Assembly (NCBI GenBank): GCA_964370775.1
Contig: CAYJKT010000006.1
Location: 37,588-101,587, forward strand
Source of the DNA: SIG603 sp964370775
GTDB taxonomy: Bacteria; Bacillota; Clostridia; Oscillospirales; Acutalibacteraceae
Direction of reading: 5' to 3'
DNA length: 64,000 nucleotides
Positions within the stretch are counted from its first letter, which is position 1; every line of letters starts with the position of its first letter. The translations under genes were made by a program, and so were the position numbers. Below the pieces are notes generated by a model. The model did not search any database and was not told where the DNA came from. It worked only from the letters and a program-made list of their open reading frames with translations. Shown here one piece after another: positions 17,021-24,877 of this stretch.

Positions 17021-17617
17021 AAAATGCACCCTCCAATTCATTTAGGCTGTTAACGAAATCATTCTCGCTTTGTATTTCTCCATTGTTATACTTTTCAAGC
17101 AGTTTTAGTCCGATTTTATTATTTTTATATTTGTAGGTATATTTATGTGACCAAATATTAAAATCAAAATCGCTCCCACACCACAACTGAATTTCAATAG
17201 GGTAAGCTAAGTTATCTCTTTGATAATACAAATGTATCGCTCTATAACCGTCATCATTTAATTTACCTTGTCGCAAATCAACTACCCTAAAATGATTTGG
17301 AAAATTATTTGGGTATTCATCTAATCTCATTCTAAAACCTAAAATATCATTGAAACATTGTTTAAATCCACCACCATTAGCAATTGTTTTTTGATATTTA
17401 CGAATTATTGAATCGTCACTTTTAAATCTTGAACCTATTAAATTTTCGCTAATCAATGTGTCAATGTAGGTTGTTCTATACCTACCTATATCATCTAATA
17501 TTTTATCTAAGGGTGTTTTTAGGGTGTTTTTGAAAGTGAAATTTGTTTTAAGCTTTGCCCAAGTGTTGATGTATAAGATAATTTGTCTAAAATATCTTTT
17601 TCTATAATATTAAACAT
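17013..17617 (-). pseudogene. RelA/SpoT-domain (small alarmone synthetase-like) gene, frameshifted
   Basis: Nucleotide pyrophosphokinase-like domain. The gene starts at ATG 17617 (GTGAGGTGATTT upstream) and reads 32 codons to ...SLSKTP, then a stop. AGGGTGTTTTT occurs twice in tandem at 17510-17531; removing one 11-bp copy restores one frame running ...SKTPLDKILDDIGRYR... through to the stop at 17013, about 197 residues. The downstream part shows the synthetase hallmarks GSRFKSDDSIIRKYQ, FNDILGFRMRL, DDGYRAIHLYY and YPIEIQLW, and ends GAFYG. The size and the small overlapping downstream gene resemble toxic small alarmone synthetases. Whether the duplication is a fixed mutation or a reversible switch cannot be told here. 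Confidence 0.8.
17510..17531. repeat. 11-bp tandem duplication causing the frameshift
   Basis: AGGGTGTTTTT twice, head to tail, inside the RelA/SpoT-domain gene. It adds 11 bases and shifts the frame; the upstream frame stops right after the first copy. Confidence 0.9.
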
Positions 17618-17704
17618 TTCTATTAAATCACCTCACAAATACAATCTGTATAGTAATAATCCTTTGTTTGTTTTCTGTATATCTATTCCACTATTTTTAT
17701 ATCC

Positions 17705-17755
17705 TCAAACGGACGACCACAGGTCGCCCCTACATTTTCTAAATTAGAATTCATT
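17705..17755. repeat. Islet repeat copy R3 (partial)
   Basis: ACGGACGACCACAGGTCGCC and TACATTTTCTAAATTAGAAT match the middle of R1 exactly; the rest of the unit is missing. The stop codon of the 55-residue gene lies at its edge, in the TTTTATTT following AATTCA. Confidence 0.75.
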
Positions 17756-17923
17756 TTATTTGTTTTTCTTTTCAATTGAGTACAAAATAAAACTTCCCAT
17801 AGTAATTATTGCAATGATAATCGTAAATATCCAACTATCATCTGTACCCATAAAACCGTCTATCCACATTCCAGCATAAGCCATTATTAAAGTTGCAATA
17901 ATTGCTCTAAGTACCCTTTTCAT
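17756..17923 (-). CDS. Small membrane protein, 55 residues
   Basis: ATG 17923 follows AATTGGAGGGTTTGTAA, an excellent ribosome site. The product starts MKRVLRAIIATLIMAYAGMW and ends ILYSIEKKNK, with two hydrophobic stretches (about 5-20 and 32-49) separated by IDGFMGTDDS, so two short transmembrane helices with both ends basic. Function unknown; no family recognised. Its stop codon lies at the border of islet repeat R3 and repeat R4 lies upstream, so it forms its own unit in the islet. Confidence 0.7.
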   Translation of the reverse strand: MKRVLRAIIATLIMAYAGMWIDGFMGTDDSWIFTIIIAIITMGSFILYSIEKKNK

Positions 17924-17947
17924 TTACAAACCCTCCAATTATTATTA

Positions 17948-18000
17948 TATAAATAATACGAATAAGCAGTGTAGTGGCGACCTTTGATCGTCCGTTTACA
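17948..18000. repeat. Islet repeat copy R4 (partial, palindrome inverted)
   Basis: TATAAATAATACGAATAAGCA matches the start of R1/R2, but the palindrome GTAGTGGCGACC...GATCGTCCG is in the opposite orientation. CGATGTAAAATG follows at 18011. Confidence 0.6.
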
Positions 18001-18054
18001 TCATTTTTCACGATGTAAAATGTAGTTATTATTAAAAACACCAAATTTATTCAG

Positions 18055-18381
18055 TTATATTCCCATGGTAGATAAAATAAAAGCTCCTACCATTCCAATA
18101 AGTGTAAGTACAACAAAAAATAAAATACTATTTTTTATAGTAAGAATATATGATAATTTTCTAAACTCCAATAATTCTTGTATTTCTTCATGAGTTAAAT
18201 CAGTTTCAATTACTCTATAATAATCATCTGCCATATCTCCAATAAATACGCCATCTGGCAAAGGCTTTTTTTCTTTTGTTAGTTTCTTAAATTCTTTAAT
18301 TTCTTCTTTTGTACATTCCACTTTTTGAATAATATCAAAATCCTTTTTCATTTGCTTTAGTTCTTTTTTTAAATCTTTCAT
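18055..18381 (-). CDS. Hypothetical protein with coiled-coil N terminus and C-terminal membrane helix
   Basis: A 108-residue protein from ATG 18381, with CGGAGAAAAGGCG upstream (TTG 18399 would leave no ribosome site). The first half is a lysine-rich helix (MKDLKKELKQMKKDFD), followed by TKEEIKEFKKLTKEKKPLPDG and an acidic segment (ETDLTHEEIQELLEF). Residues about 82-106 (NSILFFVVLTLIGMVGAFIL) form one transmembrane helix, so the soluble part is probably cytoplasmic and tail-anchored. I do not recognise the family. Last unit of the islet before ribF; repeat R5 lies between them. Confidence 0.65.
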   Translation of the reverse strand: MKDLKKELKQMKKDFDIIQKVECTKEEIKEFKKLTKEKKPLPDGVFIGDMADDYYRVIETDLTHEEIQELLEFRKLSYILTIKNSILFFVVLTLIGMVGAFILSTMGI

Positions 18382-18409
18382 CGCCTTTTCTCCGTCCAAT
18401 TATATAACT

Positions 18410-18500
18410 AAATATACTTGCATAACATATCGTGTTTTGTTTTCATTAATAATCATGCGTTATCTACGAACGGACGACCACAGGTCGCCCCTACGTTTTG
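18410..18500. repeat. Islet repeat copy R5 (partial), right edge of islet
   Basis: AAATATACTTGCATAACATA, CGTGTTTTGTTTTCATTAAT, AATCATGCGTTATCTACGAA and CGGACGACCACAGGTCGCCC match the first half of R1/R2. It ends at the ribF stop, so the islet abuts the conserved operon. Confidence 0.8.
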
Positions 18501-18502
18501 GC

Positions 18503-19393
18503 TCACAAATAGGCTTTGCAAATCTCTTTTGCTTTCTCTGCGTTTTTGTATATCTCTGTTTTAAGCTCTTCTAAATCTTTGAACTTCTTCTCTTCTCTAA
18601 TAAAATCAAGCAGTTCAACTTCAATCTCCATGCCGTATAAATTCATGTCTATATCTGCAATCCATGTTTCGCTCAGTGGGTCGTATTTACCTATACTTGG
18701 CTTAACACCAACGTTTGTAACACCTGCGTATTTTTTTCCGTCCACGGTGACAAGCGCTGCGTATACACCATATTTTGGTATTGCAAAACCTTTTGGAAAC
18801 TGCTGGTTTATGGTCGGTGTTCCTAATGTTCTGCCGATTTTATTACCCCTTACAACCTCAAAACTATAGCTAAAATTACGGTTAAGTAGCTGAGACACTC
18901 TTTTCATGTTGCCCTCGGCTATGTATTTTCTAATTAAAGTAGAGCTTACAGTCTCGCCTCTATCTGTCACTGGTTGCACTGTATTTAATTCTATATTAGA
19001 ATTATCGCATAAACTTTGTAGCTTCTCCACGTCAGCTTCTGCGTTTTTACCAAAGCTAAAATTATGCCCGCACACAAGTGCTACAGCTTTTAGCTTATTT
19101 ATAAGAATATCTTTAAAAAATGTTTCTGCACTCAAATCTTTAACAGATGTAAAATCCAACTTAAAAATCTCGTCCACACCGTTATCATACAGAATTTTAT
19201 CTTTCTCTTTTTCTGTAATGATATATTCTGTGTTGCCTTTTAAGTGTAGAGTAGGGTTGTCTTTAAACGTCACAACTCCTGCCAAAGCACCTCTTTTTTT
19301 TGCCATGCTTACAGCAGTTTTTATAACTTTTATGTGCGCCTTATGCAAGCCGTCAAATGCACCTAATGCAAGCACAAAACCTTTTTCTGCCAT
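18503..19393 (-). CDS. ribF: Bifunctional riboflavin kinase/FAD synthetase
   Basis: Makes FMN from riboflavin and ATP, then FAD. 296 residues, the usual length. N-terminal adenylyltransferase: ALGAFDGLHKAHIKVI (HxGH-like site, here LHKAH), KAVALVCGHNFSFGKNAEA and VSSTLIRKYIAEGNM. C-terminal kinase: GNKIGRTLGTPTINQ with the PTxN motif (here PTIN), GVYAALVTVDGKKYAGVTNVG and IEVELLDFIREEKKF. It follows truB by 15 bases as the last gene of the rimP-infB operon, the usual truB-ribF arrangement. Confidence 0.96.
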   Translation of the reverse strand: MAEKGFVLALGAFDGLHKAHIKVIKTAVSMAKKRGALAGVVTFKDNPTLHLKGNTEYIITEKEKDKILYDNGVDEIFKLDFTSVKDLSAETFFKDILINKLKAVALVCGHNFSFGKNAEADVEKLQSLCDNSNIELNTVQPVTDRGETVSSTLIRKYIAEGNMKRVSQLLNRNFSYSFEVVRGNKIGRTLGTPTINQQFPKGFAIPKYGVYAALVTVDGKKYAGVTNVGVKPSIGKYDPLSETWIADIDMNLYGMEIEVELLDFIREEKKFKDLEELKTEIYKNAEKAKEICKAYL

Positions 19394-19408
19394 ATATAAA
19401 CTCCTATT

Positions 19409-20299
19409 TTAATTAAATGATTTCATATATTTTATACTATTTGTATCTATATCTATTATACCAAGTGCTATAAAGCCGTCAAAATATACTCTAAGTATAT
19501 TTTTGTCTTTGATATAGTCTTTTTCTATCTTAGTTCTACCAAGCTCTAATGCTCCACCATTTGCAAACCTTTTTGCCTGTGCTTCACTCACTTTAAGAAC
19601 TGGGTACTCGCTAAAAATTTGCTCTGTGTCTATCACAACTTTGTCAAGCTCTCCACTTTCTTTCATGCTTTTAAGCTCGTCCAAAGTGTACGCCTGTGCT
19701 ATGTCAAACCCACAAGCATTAGTTCTCTCTAGTGCTGTCATTGTTGCAACAGCGCCTACGCTCTCGGCAATATCTTCTATTAAAGTTCTAATGTAAGTAC
19801 CTTTAGAACAAGTAATTTTAAGCGTTCCTGTCTTTCCGTCAAAGTCTGTTAAACTCAGTTCACTTACTGTGATTGGTCTAGCTTCTCTCTCAACTTCTAT
19901 GCCTTGTCTTGCGTATTCATACAGCCTTTTACCGTTCACGCTAACAGCGCTGTACATTGGTGGAACTTGCATTATCTCGCCTGTAAAGTTCGGTAGTTTC
20001 TCTAAGATTTCTTCCTCGCTCACCGATTTATCAGAGCTTTCTATCACTTTGCCCCACACGTCTCCTGTGTCTGTTTTTTGCCCTATAGCAAATTTTGCTG
20101 TGTATGATTTATCGCTATTTGGCAGAATATCACACGCTTTTGTGGCTCTACCTACCAAAATAGGCAGAACACCTGTCGCCATTGGGTCAAGCGTTCCTGT
20201 GTGCCCTACCTTTTTTGTGCCGACAATCTTACGCATTACAGCAACCACATCAAACGAGGTAAAATTCTGTTCTTTGTTTACTATAATAATTCCTGTCAT
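19409..20299 (-). CDS. truB: tRNA pseudouridine 55 synthase
   Basis: Converts U55 of the tRNA T-loop to pseudouridine. 296 residues. Seen: GIIIVNKEQNFTSFDVV, KVGHTGTLDPMATGVLPI with the catalytic Asp, KSYTAKFAIGQKTDTGD, and SKGTYIRTLIEDIAE, all TruB hallmarks, plus a C-terminal PUA-like segment (VLKVSEAQAKRFANG). Start overlaps the nrnA stop (ATGA at 20296-20299), so the two are coupled. Confidence 0.97.
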   Translation of the reverse strand: MTGIIIVNKEQNFTSFDVVAVMRKIVGTKKVGHTGTLDPMATGVLPILVGRATKACDILPNSDKSYTAKFAIGQKTDTGDVWGKVIESSDKSVSEEEILEKLPNFTGEIMQVPPMYSAVSVNGKRLYEYARQGIEVEREARPITVSELSLTDFDGKTGTLKITCSKGTYIRTLIEDIAESVGAVATMTALERTNACGFDIAQAYTLDELKSMKESGELDKVVIDTEQIFSEYPVLKVSEAQAKRFANGGALELGRTKIEKDYIKDKNILRVYFDGFIALGIIDIDTNSIKYMKSFN

Positions 20300-21237
20300 T
20301 TATGTTTCTCTATCTCTTTTTTGCATGCTTCAATCAGCATGTTTTTTGATTGTTCAAAGTCTTTTGTAAGTGCACAGCCACCTGCTCTTAGGTGTCCACC
20401 ACCTCCGAAAGTCTCGCAAACTTCGCAAGCATTATACGGGTCGATACTTCTAACAGAAGCTTTCCACATACCGTCCTCTTTTTCTTTTAGAGTAACAGCG
20501 ATTTTAACGCCCTCAATACCACGAACGATAGACGGAATACCCTCTAAATCGCTCTCTGTAATTCCTAAATCGAAAATACTTCTAGGTATATAAGCAGCCA
20601 CTAACTCGTCATCTGCAAAGAACTCCAGCTCGCTAACAATTTTACGCTCTGCTCTAAAGCCAGCCTTAGTTTTTTCGTCAAACATTTTACGGTTAATCTC
20701 TGCTGAGTCTGCACCGATATTTATTAAATCAGCTGCTATCGTGTGTACTCTTGCGTCTGCGTTAGAGAACTTAAAGCAACCTGTGTCTGTTGAAAGTCCT
20801 GTGAAAAGTGAGTTCGCAATATGCTTGTCTATTTCTACTTCCATTTCTTTTAATAGCTCATACACCACAACAGTTGCAGAAGCTGCACTCTCATCAACAT
20901 ACTTAATTTTTCCGTCAAGCGTGTTTTTTCTGTGATGGTCTATAACTATATCCATAGATAAATCTGCGTTTTTACCCATTAATTGAGGGCTTGCAATGTC
21001 TACTGACACGAAAAATTCTGGTGTAAAATCCATCTCTTTTACACCGTCAAACAAGAACATAAACTTGTTACCAACTGTGTCGTCACATGCAAATTTTACG
21101 TTTTTACCCATGCTTTGCAAAGCTCTTATCAACGCTGTTGCAGAGCCTAAAGTGTCGCCGTCTGGGGAAGTGTGAGAGATAACCATGATGTTATCTGCAT
21201 TTTTTAATGCTTCTGAAACATTTTTCAAACTACTCAT
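20296..21237 (-). CDS. nrnA: DHH/DHHA1 phosphoesterase, NrnA (oligoribonuclease/pAp phosphatase)
   Basis: Degrades 2-5-nucleotide RNAs and dephosphorylates 3',5'-pAp. 313 residues. DHH motifs: MVISHTSPDGDTLGSATALI (metal Asp), VSVDIA, VIDHHRKN (the DHH triad) and LFTGLSTDTGCF. The C-terminal DHHA1 domain ends GGGGHLRAGGCAL, which binds the RNA end. Two adjacent ATG codons exist (21240 and 21237); the second has better spacing to GGAGG. It overlaps rbfA by 8 bases. Confidence 0.94.
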   Translation of the reverse strand: MSSLKNVSEALKNADNIMVISHTSPDGDTLGSATALIRALQSMGKNVKFACDDTVGNKFMFLFDGVKEMDFTPEFFVSVDIASPQLMGKNADLSMDIVIDHHRKNTLDGKIKYVDESAASATVVVYELLKEMEVEIDKHIANSLFTGLSTDTGCFKFSNADARVHTIAADLINIGADSAEINRKMFDEKTKAGFRAERKIVSELEFFADDELVAAYIPRSIFDLGITESDLEGIPSIVRGIEGVKIAVTLKEKEDGMWKASVRSIDPYNACEVCETFGGGGHLRAGGCALTKDFEQSKNMLIEACKKEIEKHK

Positions 21238-21592
21238 CATCGTCCTCCGAAATATGCATTTTTTTTAGTTTTTCGTTTATGCTTGCACTGTATTCAATAG
21301 AGTCAGTCTCTTTAAAAATAAGCTGAGGTGTGTGGCGAAGTTTAAGCGCAGTGCTTAAAGTGTGGCGAATAAATCCGCTTGCAGATTTCAACCCTTTTAC
21401 TGCTTCCTTAGTTCTTTCTAATCCTTCAATAGTACTTACATACACAGTGCAGTAAGATAAATCGTTTGTAACCTCTACCCTAACAACGGATATAAAGCAC
21501 TCACTTACTCGAGGGTCTTTAAGAGTTGGAAGTATAGCCATTATCTCGCGTCTTATATCTTCTGTTGTTCTATCCATTCTATGACTTGGCAT
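21230..21592 (-). CDS. rbfA: Ribosome-binding factor A
   Basis: Small KH-fold protein assisting late 30S subunit maturation. 120 residues with the typical N terminus MPSHRMDRTTEDIRREIMAIL, DPRVSECFISVVRVEVTNDLSYCTVYVS and SASGFIRHTLSTALKLRHTP. Acidic C terminus (ISEDDDE). In the conserved place between infB and nrnA. Confidence 0.97.
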   Translation of the reverse strand: MPSHRMDRTTEDIRREIMAILPTLKDPRVSECFISVVRVEVTNDLSYCTVYVSTIEGLERTKEAVKGLKSASGFIRHTLSTALKLRHTPQLIFKETDSIEYSASINEKLKKMHISEDDDE

Positions 21593-21619
21593 AATATTTC
21601 CTTCTTTCTATATATATTC

Positions 21620-21657
21620 GGTTAGGTTGTCGCATTAAAAATATCGACAACCTATCC
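21620..21657. repeat. Hairpin between infB and rbfA
   Basis: GGTTAGGTTGTCG pairs with CGACAACCTATCC over 13 bp with one mismatch. It contains GTCGCATTAA, also present in the ends of the 4521-4677 element. There is no T run on the minus strand, so it looks like a processing or mRNA-stability hairpin or a repeat remnant, not a terminator. Confidence 0.6.
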
Positions 21658-21685
21658 TATAGTTTATGTGTTTAATTTGTTTTTA

Positions 21686-24253
21686 TTAGTCTCTGTATTC
21701 TTCCATTAAGTATGCTTCAAGAATATCGCCTTGTTTGATGTCGCTGAATTTTTCAACTGTGATACCACACTCGTAACCCTCTGCAACCTCTTTAACGTCA
21801 TCTTTAAATCTTCTTAATGATGCAATTTTGTCGTCTGCAACGATAATACCGTCACGCACAATTCTTGCAAGTGCGTTTCTTTGAACTTTACCACTTGTAA
21901 CGTAAGAACCCAAAACCATACCAACGTTTGTGATTTTGTAAACTTCTCTACACTCAGCTTTACCAAGCATAATCTCTCTAAATTTAGGAGCAAGCATACC
22001 TTTCATCGCTGTTTTGATTTCTTCGATACAATCGTAGATAATTCTATATAGTCTAACGTCAACGCCGTCACGTTTTGCACTTTCCTCAGCTACTGGGTCT
22101 GGTCTAACATTAAAGCCTACAACAATTGCATTTGAAGCATTCGCAAGCATAACGTCGCTCTCTGTAACTGCACCAACAGCACCGTGAATAACATTAACAC
22201 GAACTTCTTCGTTAACAAGTTTTTCAAGACTTTGTTTAACTGCTTCAACAGAACCTTGTACGTCTGCTTTAACAATAACTTTAAGCTCTTTCATCTCGCC
22301 GTCTTTCATTTGGTCGAACAAGTTATCAAGAGTAACTTTAGTTTGAGCATTAAATAAAGCTTCTTTTTCCTCTGAAATTCTTTGTTGAACAAGCTCTCTT
22401 GCTAGTCTTTCATCACTAACTGCGTTAACAATGTCGCCACCTGTTGGAACTTCGCCAAGACCTGTAATCTCAACAGGAACTGACGGAGTAGCAATTTGAA
22501 CTCTCTCGCCTTTGTCGTTCATCATTGCACGAACTCTACCAACTGTAGTACCTGCAACAACGATATCACCAACATGCAGTGTACCATTTTGGATAAGTAT
22601 AGTAGCGATAGGGCCTCTACCTTTGTCTAGTCTTGCTTCGATAACTGTACCTTTAGCAGATCTGTCTGGGTTAGCTTTAAGCTCTGCCATGTCAGCTGTA
22701 AGTTGTATCATCTCAACTAAATCGTTAATACCGTCTTTAGTTTTTGCAGAAAGTTTAATGCAAGGAACATCACCGCCCCAATCTTCTGGAACAAGCTCAT
22801 GCTCTGTAAGTTGTTGTAAAACTCTGTCTGGGTTAGCCTCTGGTTTATCCATTTTGTTAACTGCAACAATTATAGAAACACCAGCTGCTTTTGCATGGTT
22901 GATAGCCTCTATAGTTTGTGGCATGATACCGTCGTCTGCTGCAACAACAAGCACTGCAATGTCAGTAACTTGTGCGCCACGTGCTCTCATTGTAGTAAAC
23001 GCAGCATGGCCAGGTGTGTCTAGGAATGTTATATCTGTTCCGTTAACATTAACTCTGTACGCTCCGATATGTTGTGTGATACCACCAGCTTCGCCAGTTG
23101 TAACGTCGCTGTCACGAATAGCGTCAAGAAGTGAAGTTTTACCGTGGTCAACGTGACCCATAACAACAACAACAGGCGCTCTAGAAACTAGGCTATCGTC
23201 ATCATCATCACTGTCATCAATAATTCTTTCTTCGATAGTAACAACAACTTCTTTTTCAACTTTTGCATGGAATTCATCAGCTATAAGTGTAGCTGTGTCG
23301 AAGTCGATAACATCGTTAATTGTAACAAATAGACCCATTTGCATAAGTTTTTTGATAACCTCAGCAGATGTAGCTTTTAAAGCTAGTGCAAAATCGCCAA
23401 CTGTAATTTCTTCTGGAATTGTAATTGTGATAGCTTTAGCTTTTCTTTCGCTAGCTATACGTTGCAATCTCTCAGACTCTGTCTCTCTTTTGCCTTGTCT
23501 TTTGTTTCTTCTGTTATTTCTGTTTGTAAACTTTTGTTTAGACGCAATATTCTCGTTTTTAACTTTATCAAACGCTAGTTTGTCATATTTTTCGTTATAT
23601 TTTTCGATATTTACGTTAACAGTTCTTGTGTCAACAACACGTCTTGTGTTCTCTGCTACAACAACTTCTTTTTTCTCTACATTTGCACCAGCAATTGGTT
23701 GAACTGGTTTAACCTCGTTGTTATGCACAGGTTTTTTATGATGTTTATTTTCAGGCTTTTTGTGCTCTGTTTTTTTATAATCATCAAATTTTTTCATAGT
23801 GTTTTGTTTTTTAATTTCTCTTTCCTCAATTCTGTTGTGAATATGAGTATTAGGTTTTTTTGTCTCGTTAGAAACATTTTGATTTACAGGTTTTTTATCT
23901 ACCACTTTATCTTCCTTAACAGGTTTATTTTCTACAGCTTTTGGCGCAGGAGCCTTAGCTGGTTTAACTTCTGGTTTTACTTCTTTTTTAGGTGCTACTG
24001 CTTTAGGAGCTTCTTTAACCTCTGTTTTAACAGGCTCTGGTTTATTTTTCTTCTCAGCAGAAGCATAGTACTCATTTAAGTTTGCTTGCTCTGTGTCTTT
24101 TGTGAATTTTTCGAAAATAGCATTAAGCTCTTTTTCTTCTAAAACAGTAGTGTTCTTAATTGCTCTATCTGTATGCTCTTTTAGCATATCGATAACATCT
24201 TTGGGTTGTAGCTTCAAATCCTTAGCTACTTCGGACACTTTATATTTTATCAT
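21686..24253 (-). CDS. infB: Translation initiation factor IF-2
   Basis: GTPase that brings fMet-tRNA to the 30S subunit and joins the subunits. 855 residues. N-terminal IF2 domain (MIKYKVSEVAKDLKLQPKDV), then a low-complexity Lys/Pro/Glu linker (about 65-250), then a second IF2_N domain. The G domain has VVVMGHVDHGKTSLLDAI, DTPGHAAFTTMRARGA and NKMDKP. Domains II-IV follow, with GVVLGSYVTSGKVQR-like KITNVGMVLGSYVTSG near the end. Start overlaps the ylxQ stop by 4 bases. Confidence 0.97.
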   Translation of the reverse strand: MIKYKVSEVAKDLKLQPKDVIDMLKEHTDRAIKNTTVLEEKELNAIFEKFTKDTEQANLNEYYASAEKKNKPEPVKTEVKEAPKAVAPKKEVKPEVKPAKAPAPKAVENKPVKEDKVVDKKPVNQNVSNETKKPNTHIHNRIEEREIKKQNTMKKFDDYKKTEHKKPENKHHKKPVHNNEVKPVQPIAGANVEKKEVVVAENTRRVVDTRTVNVNIEKYNEKYDKLAFDKVKNENIASKQKFTNRNNRRNKRQGKRETESERLQRIASERKAKAITITIPEEITVGDFALALKATSAEVIKKLMQMGLFVTINDVIDFDTATLIADEFHAKVEKEVVVTIEERIIDDSDDDDDSLVSRAPVVVVMGHVDHGKTSLLDAIRDSDVTTGEAGGITQHIGAYRVNVNGTDITFLDTPGHAAFTTMRARGAQVTDIAVLVVAADDGIMPQTIEAINHAKAAGVSIIVAVNKMDKPEANPDRVLQQLTEHELVPEDWGGDVPCIKLSAKTKDGINDLVEMIQLTADMAELKANPDRSAKGTVIEARLDKGRGPIATILIQNGTLHVGDIVVAGTTVGRVRAMMNDKGERVQIATPSVPVEITGLGEVPTGGDIVNAVSDERLARELVQQRISEEKEALFNAQTKVTLDNLFDQMKDGEMKELKVIVKADVQGSVEAVKQSLEKLVNEEVRVNVIHGAVGAVTESDVMLANASNAIVVGFNVRPDPVAEESAKRDGVDVRLYRIIYDCIEEIKTAMKGMLAPKFREIMLGKAECREVYKITNVGMVLGSYVTSGKVQRNALARIVRDGIIVADDKIASLRRFKDDVKEVAEGYECGITVEKFSDIKQGDILEAYLMEEYRD

Positions 24254-24579
24254 ATTATGTTATCATCCTTTCTAACATCAGCGTTCTCATAAGCCTTAAC
24301 TATTCCACTTGCAAAACCCTTGTCTGTAATAGCCAAAACACCGACCTTCTTACGTAAGTTTGTCTCTAACTCTTCCATGGTCTCATTTATTTGTATAACA
24401 CTCACTCCGCATTTTTCACATTCAAAGTAAGTATTCTTTTTGGTTTTTTCCGATACATCAGAAGCTATAATAACTAAGATTGCTGTTTTCTTTTTAACTG
24501 CCATAACAACAGCATCATAACCCATAACTAATTTGCCGGCTCTTCTTGAAAGCCCTATTAAAGATATTATTTTACTCAC
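24250..24579 (-). CDS. ylxQ: L7Ae-family ribosomal-type protein YlxQ
   Basis: K-turn RNA-binding protein of the L7Ae/L30e family, 109 residues. Seen: LIGLSRRAGKLVMGYDAVV, LVIIASDVSEKTKKN and VLAITDKGFASGIV. Sits between rnpM and infB as in Bacillus. Its ribosomal role is not established. Overlaps both neighbours by 4-8 bases. Confidence 0.94.
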   Translation of the reverse strand: MSKIISLIGLSRRAGKLVMGYDAVVMAVKKKTAILVIIASDVSEKTKKNTYFECEKCGVSVIQINETMEELETNLRKKVGVLAITDKGFASGIVKAYENADVRKDDNII

Positions 24580-24862
24580 TTAGCTCTGCCTCCATCAAGT
24601 CATACACTTCATCAGGTATTTTGCACGAAAAACCTCTTTCTAATCTTCTTGCTTTTCTTGCTTTTTGCAAGCACTCTAAATTATGACAAATGTAAGCGCC
24701 TCTACCGGATTTTTTTCCTGTTAAATCCAAACTGATTTCAGCTGGCAACACATTGCCCTCTTCGTCTGTTTTCTCAGGAGATTTAACTATTCTAACAAGT
24801 TCACGTTTTGGTTTCATCTCTGAACAACCTGTGCACATTCTTAATGGAATTTTCTTCTTCAA
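24572..24862 (-). CDS. rnpM: RNase P modulator RnpM (YlxR)
   Basis: Small basic RNA-binding protein (DUF448), 96 residues, reported to modulate RNase P in B. subtilis. Typical: RMCTGCSEMKPKRELVRIV and GKKSGRGAYICHNLECLQKARK with four cysteines. Start is TTG 24862, with AAAGGAG 8 bases upstream; no ATG fits. Confidence 0.94.
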   Translation of the reverse strand: MKKKIPLRMCTGCSEMKPKRELVRIVKSPEKTDEEGNVLPAEISLDLTGKKSGRGAYICHNLECLQKARKARRLERGFSCKIPDEVYDLMEAELSE

Positions 24863-24877
24863 TAGCGTTACTCCTTT

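Noticed and set aside
15771..18494. CRISPR array
   Set aside because: The palindromes are few, irregularly spaced and separated by genes; no spacers of constant length and no cas genes.
15692..18500. Integron attC array
   Set aside because: The repeats share long sequence identity rather than attC core sites, and there is no integron integrase in the window.
23699..24079. Phe-rich frame opposite infB
   Set aside because: Complement of the Lys-rich linker of IF-2; no ribosome site or family.
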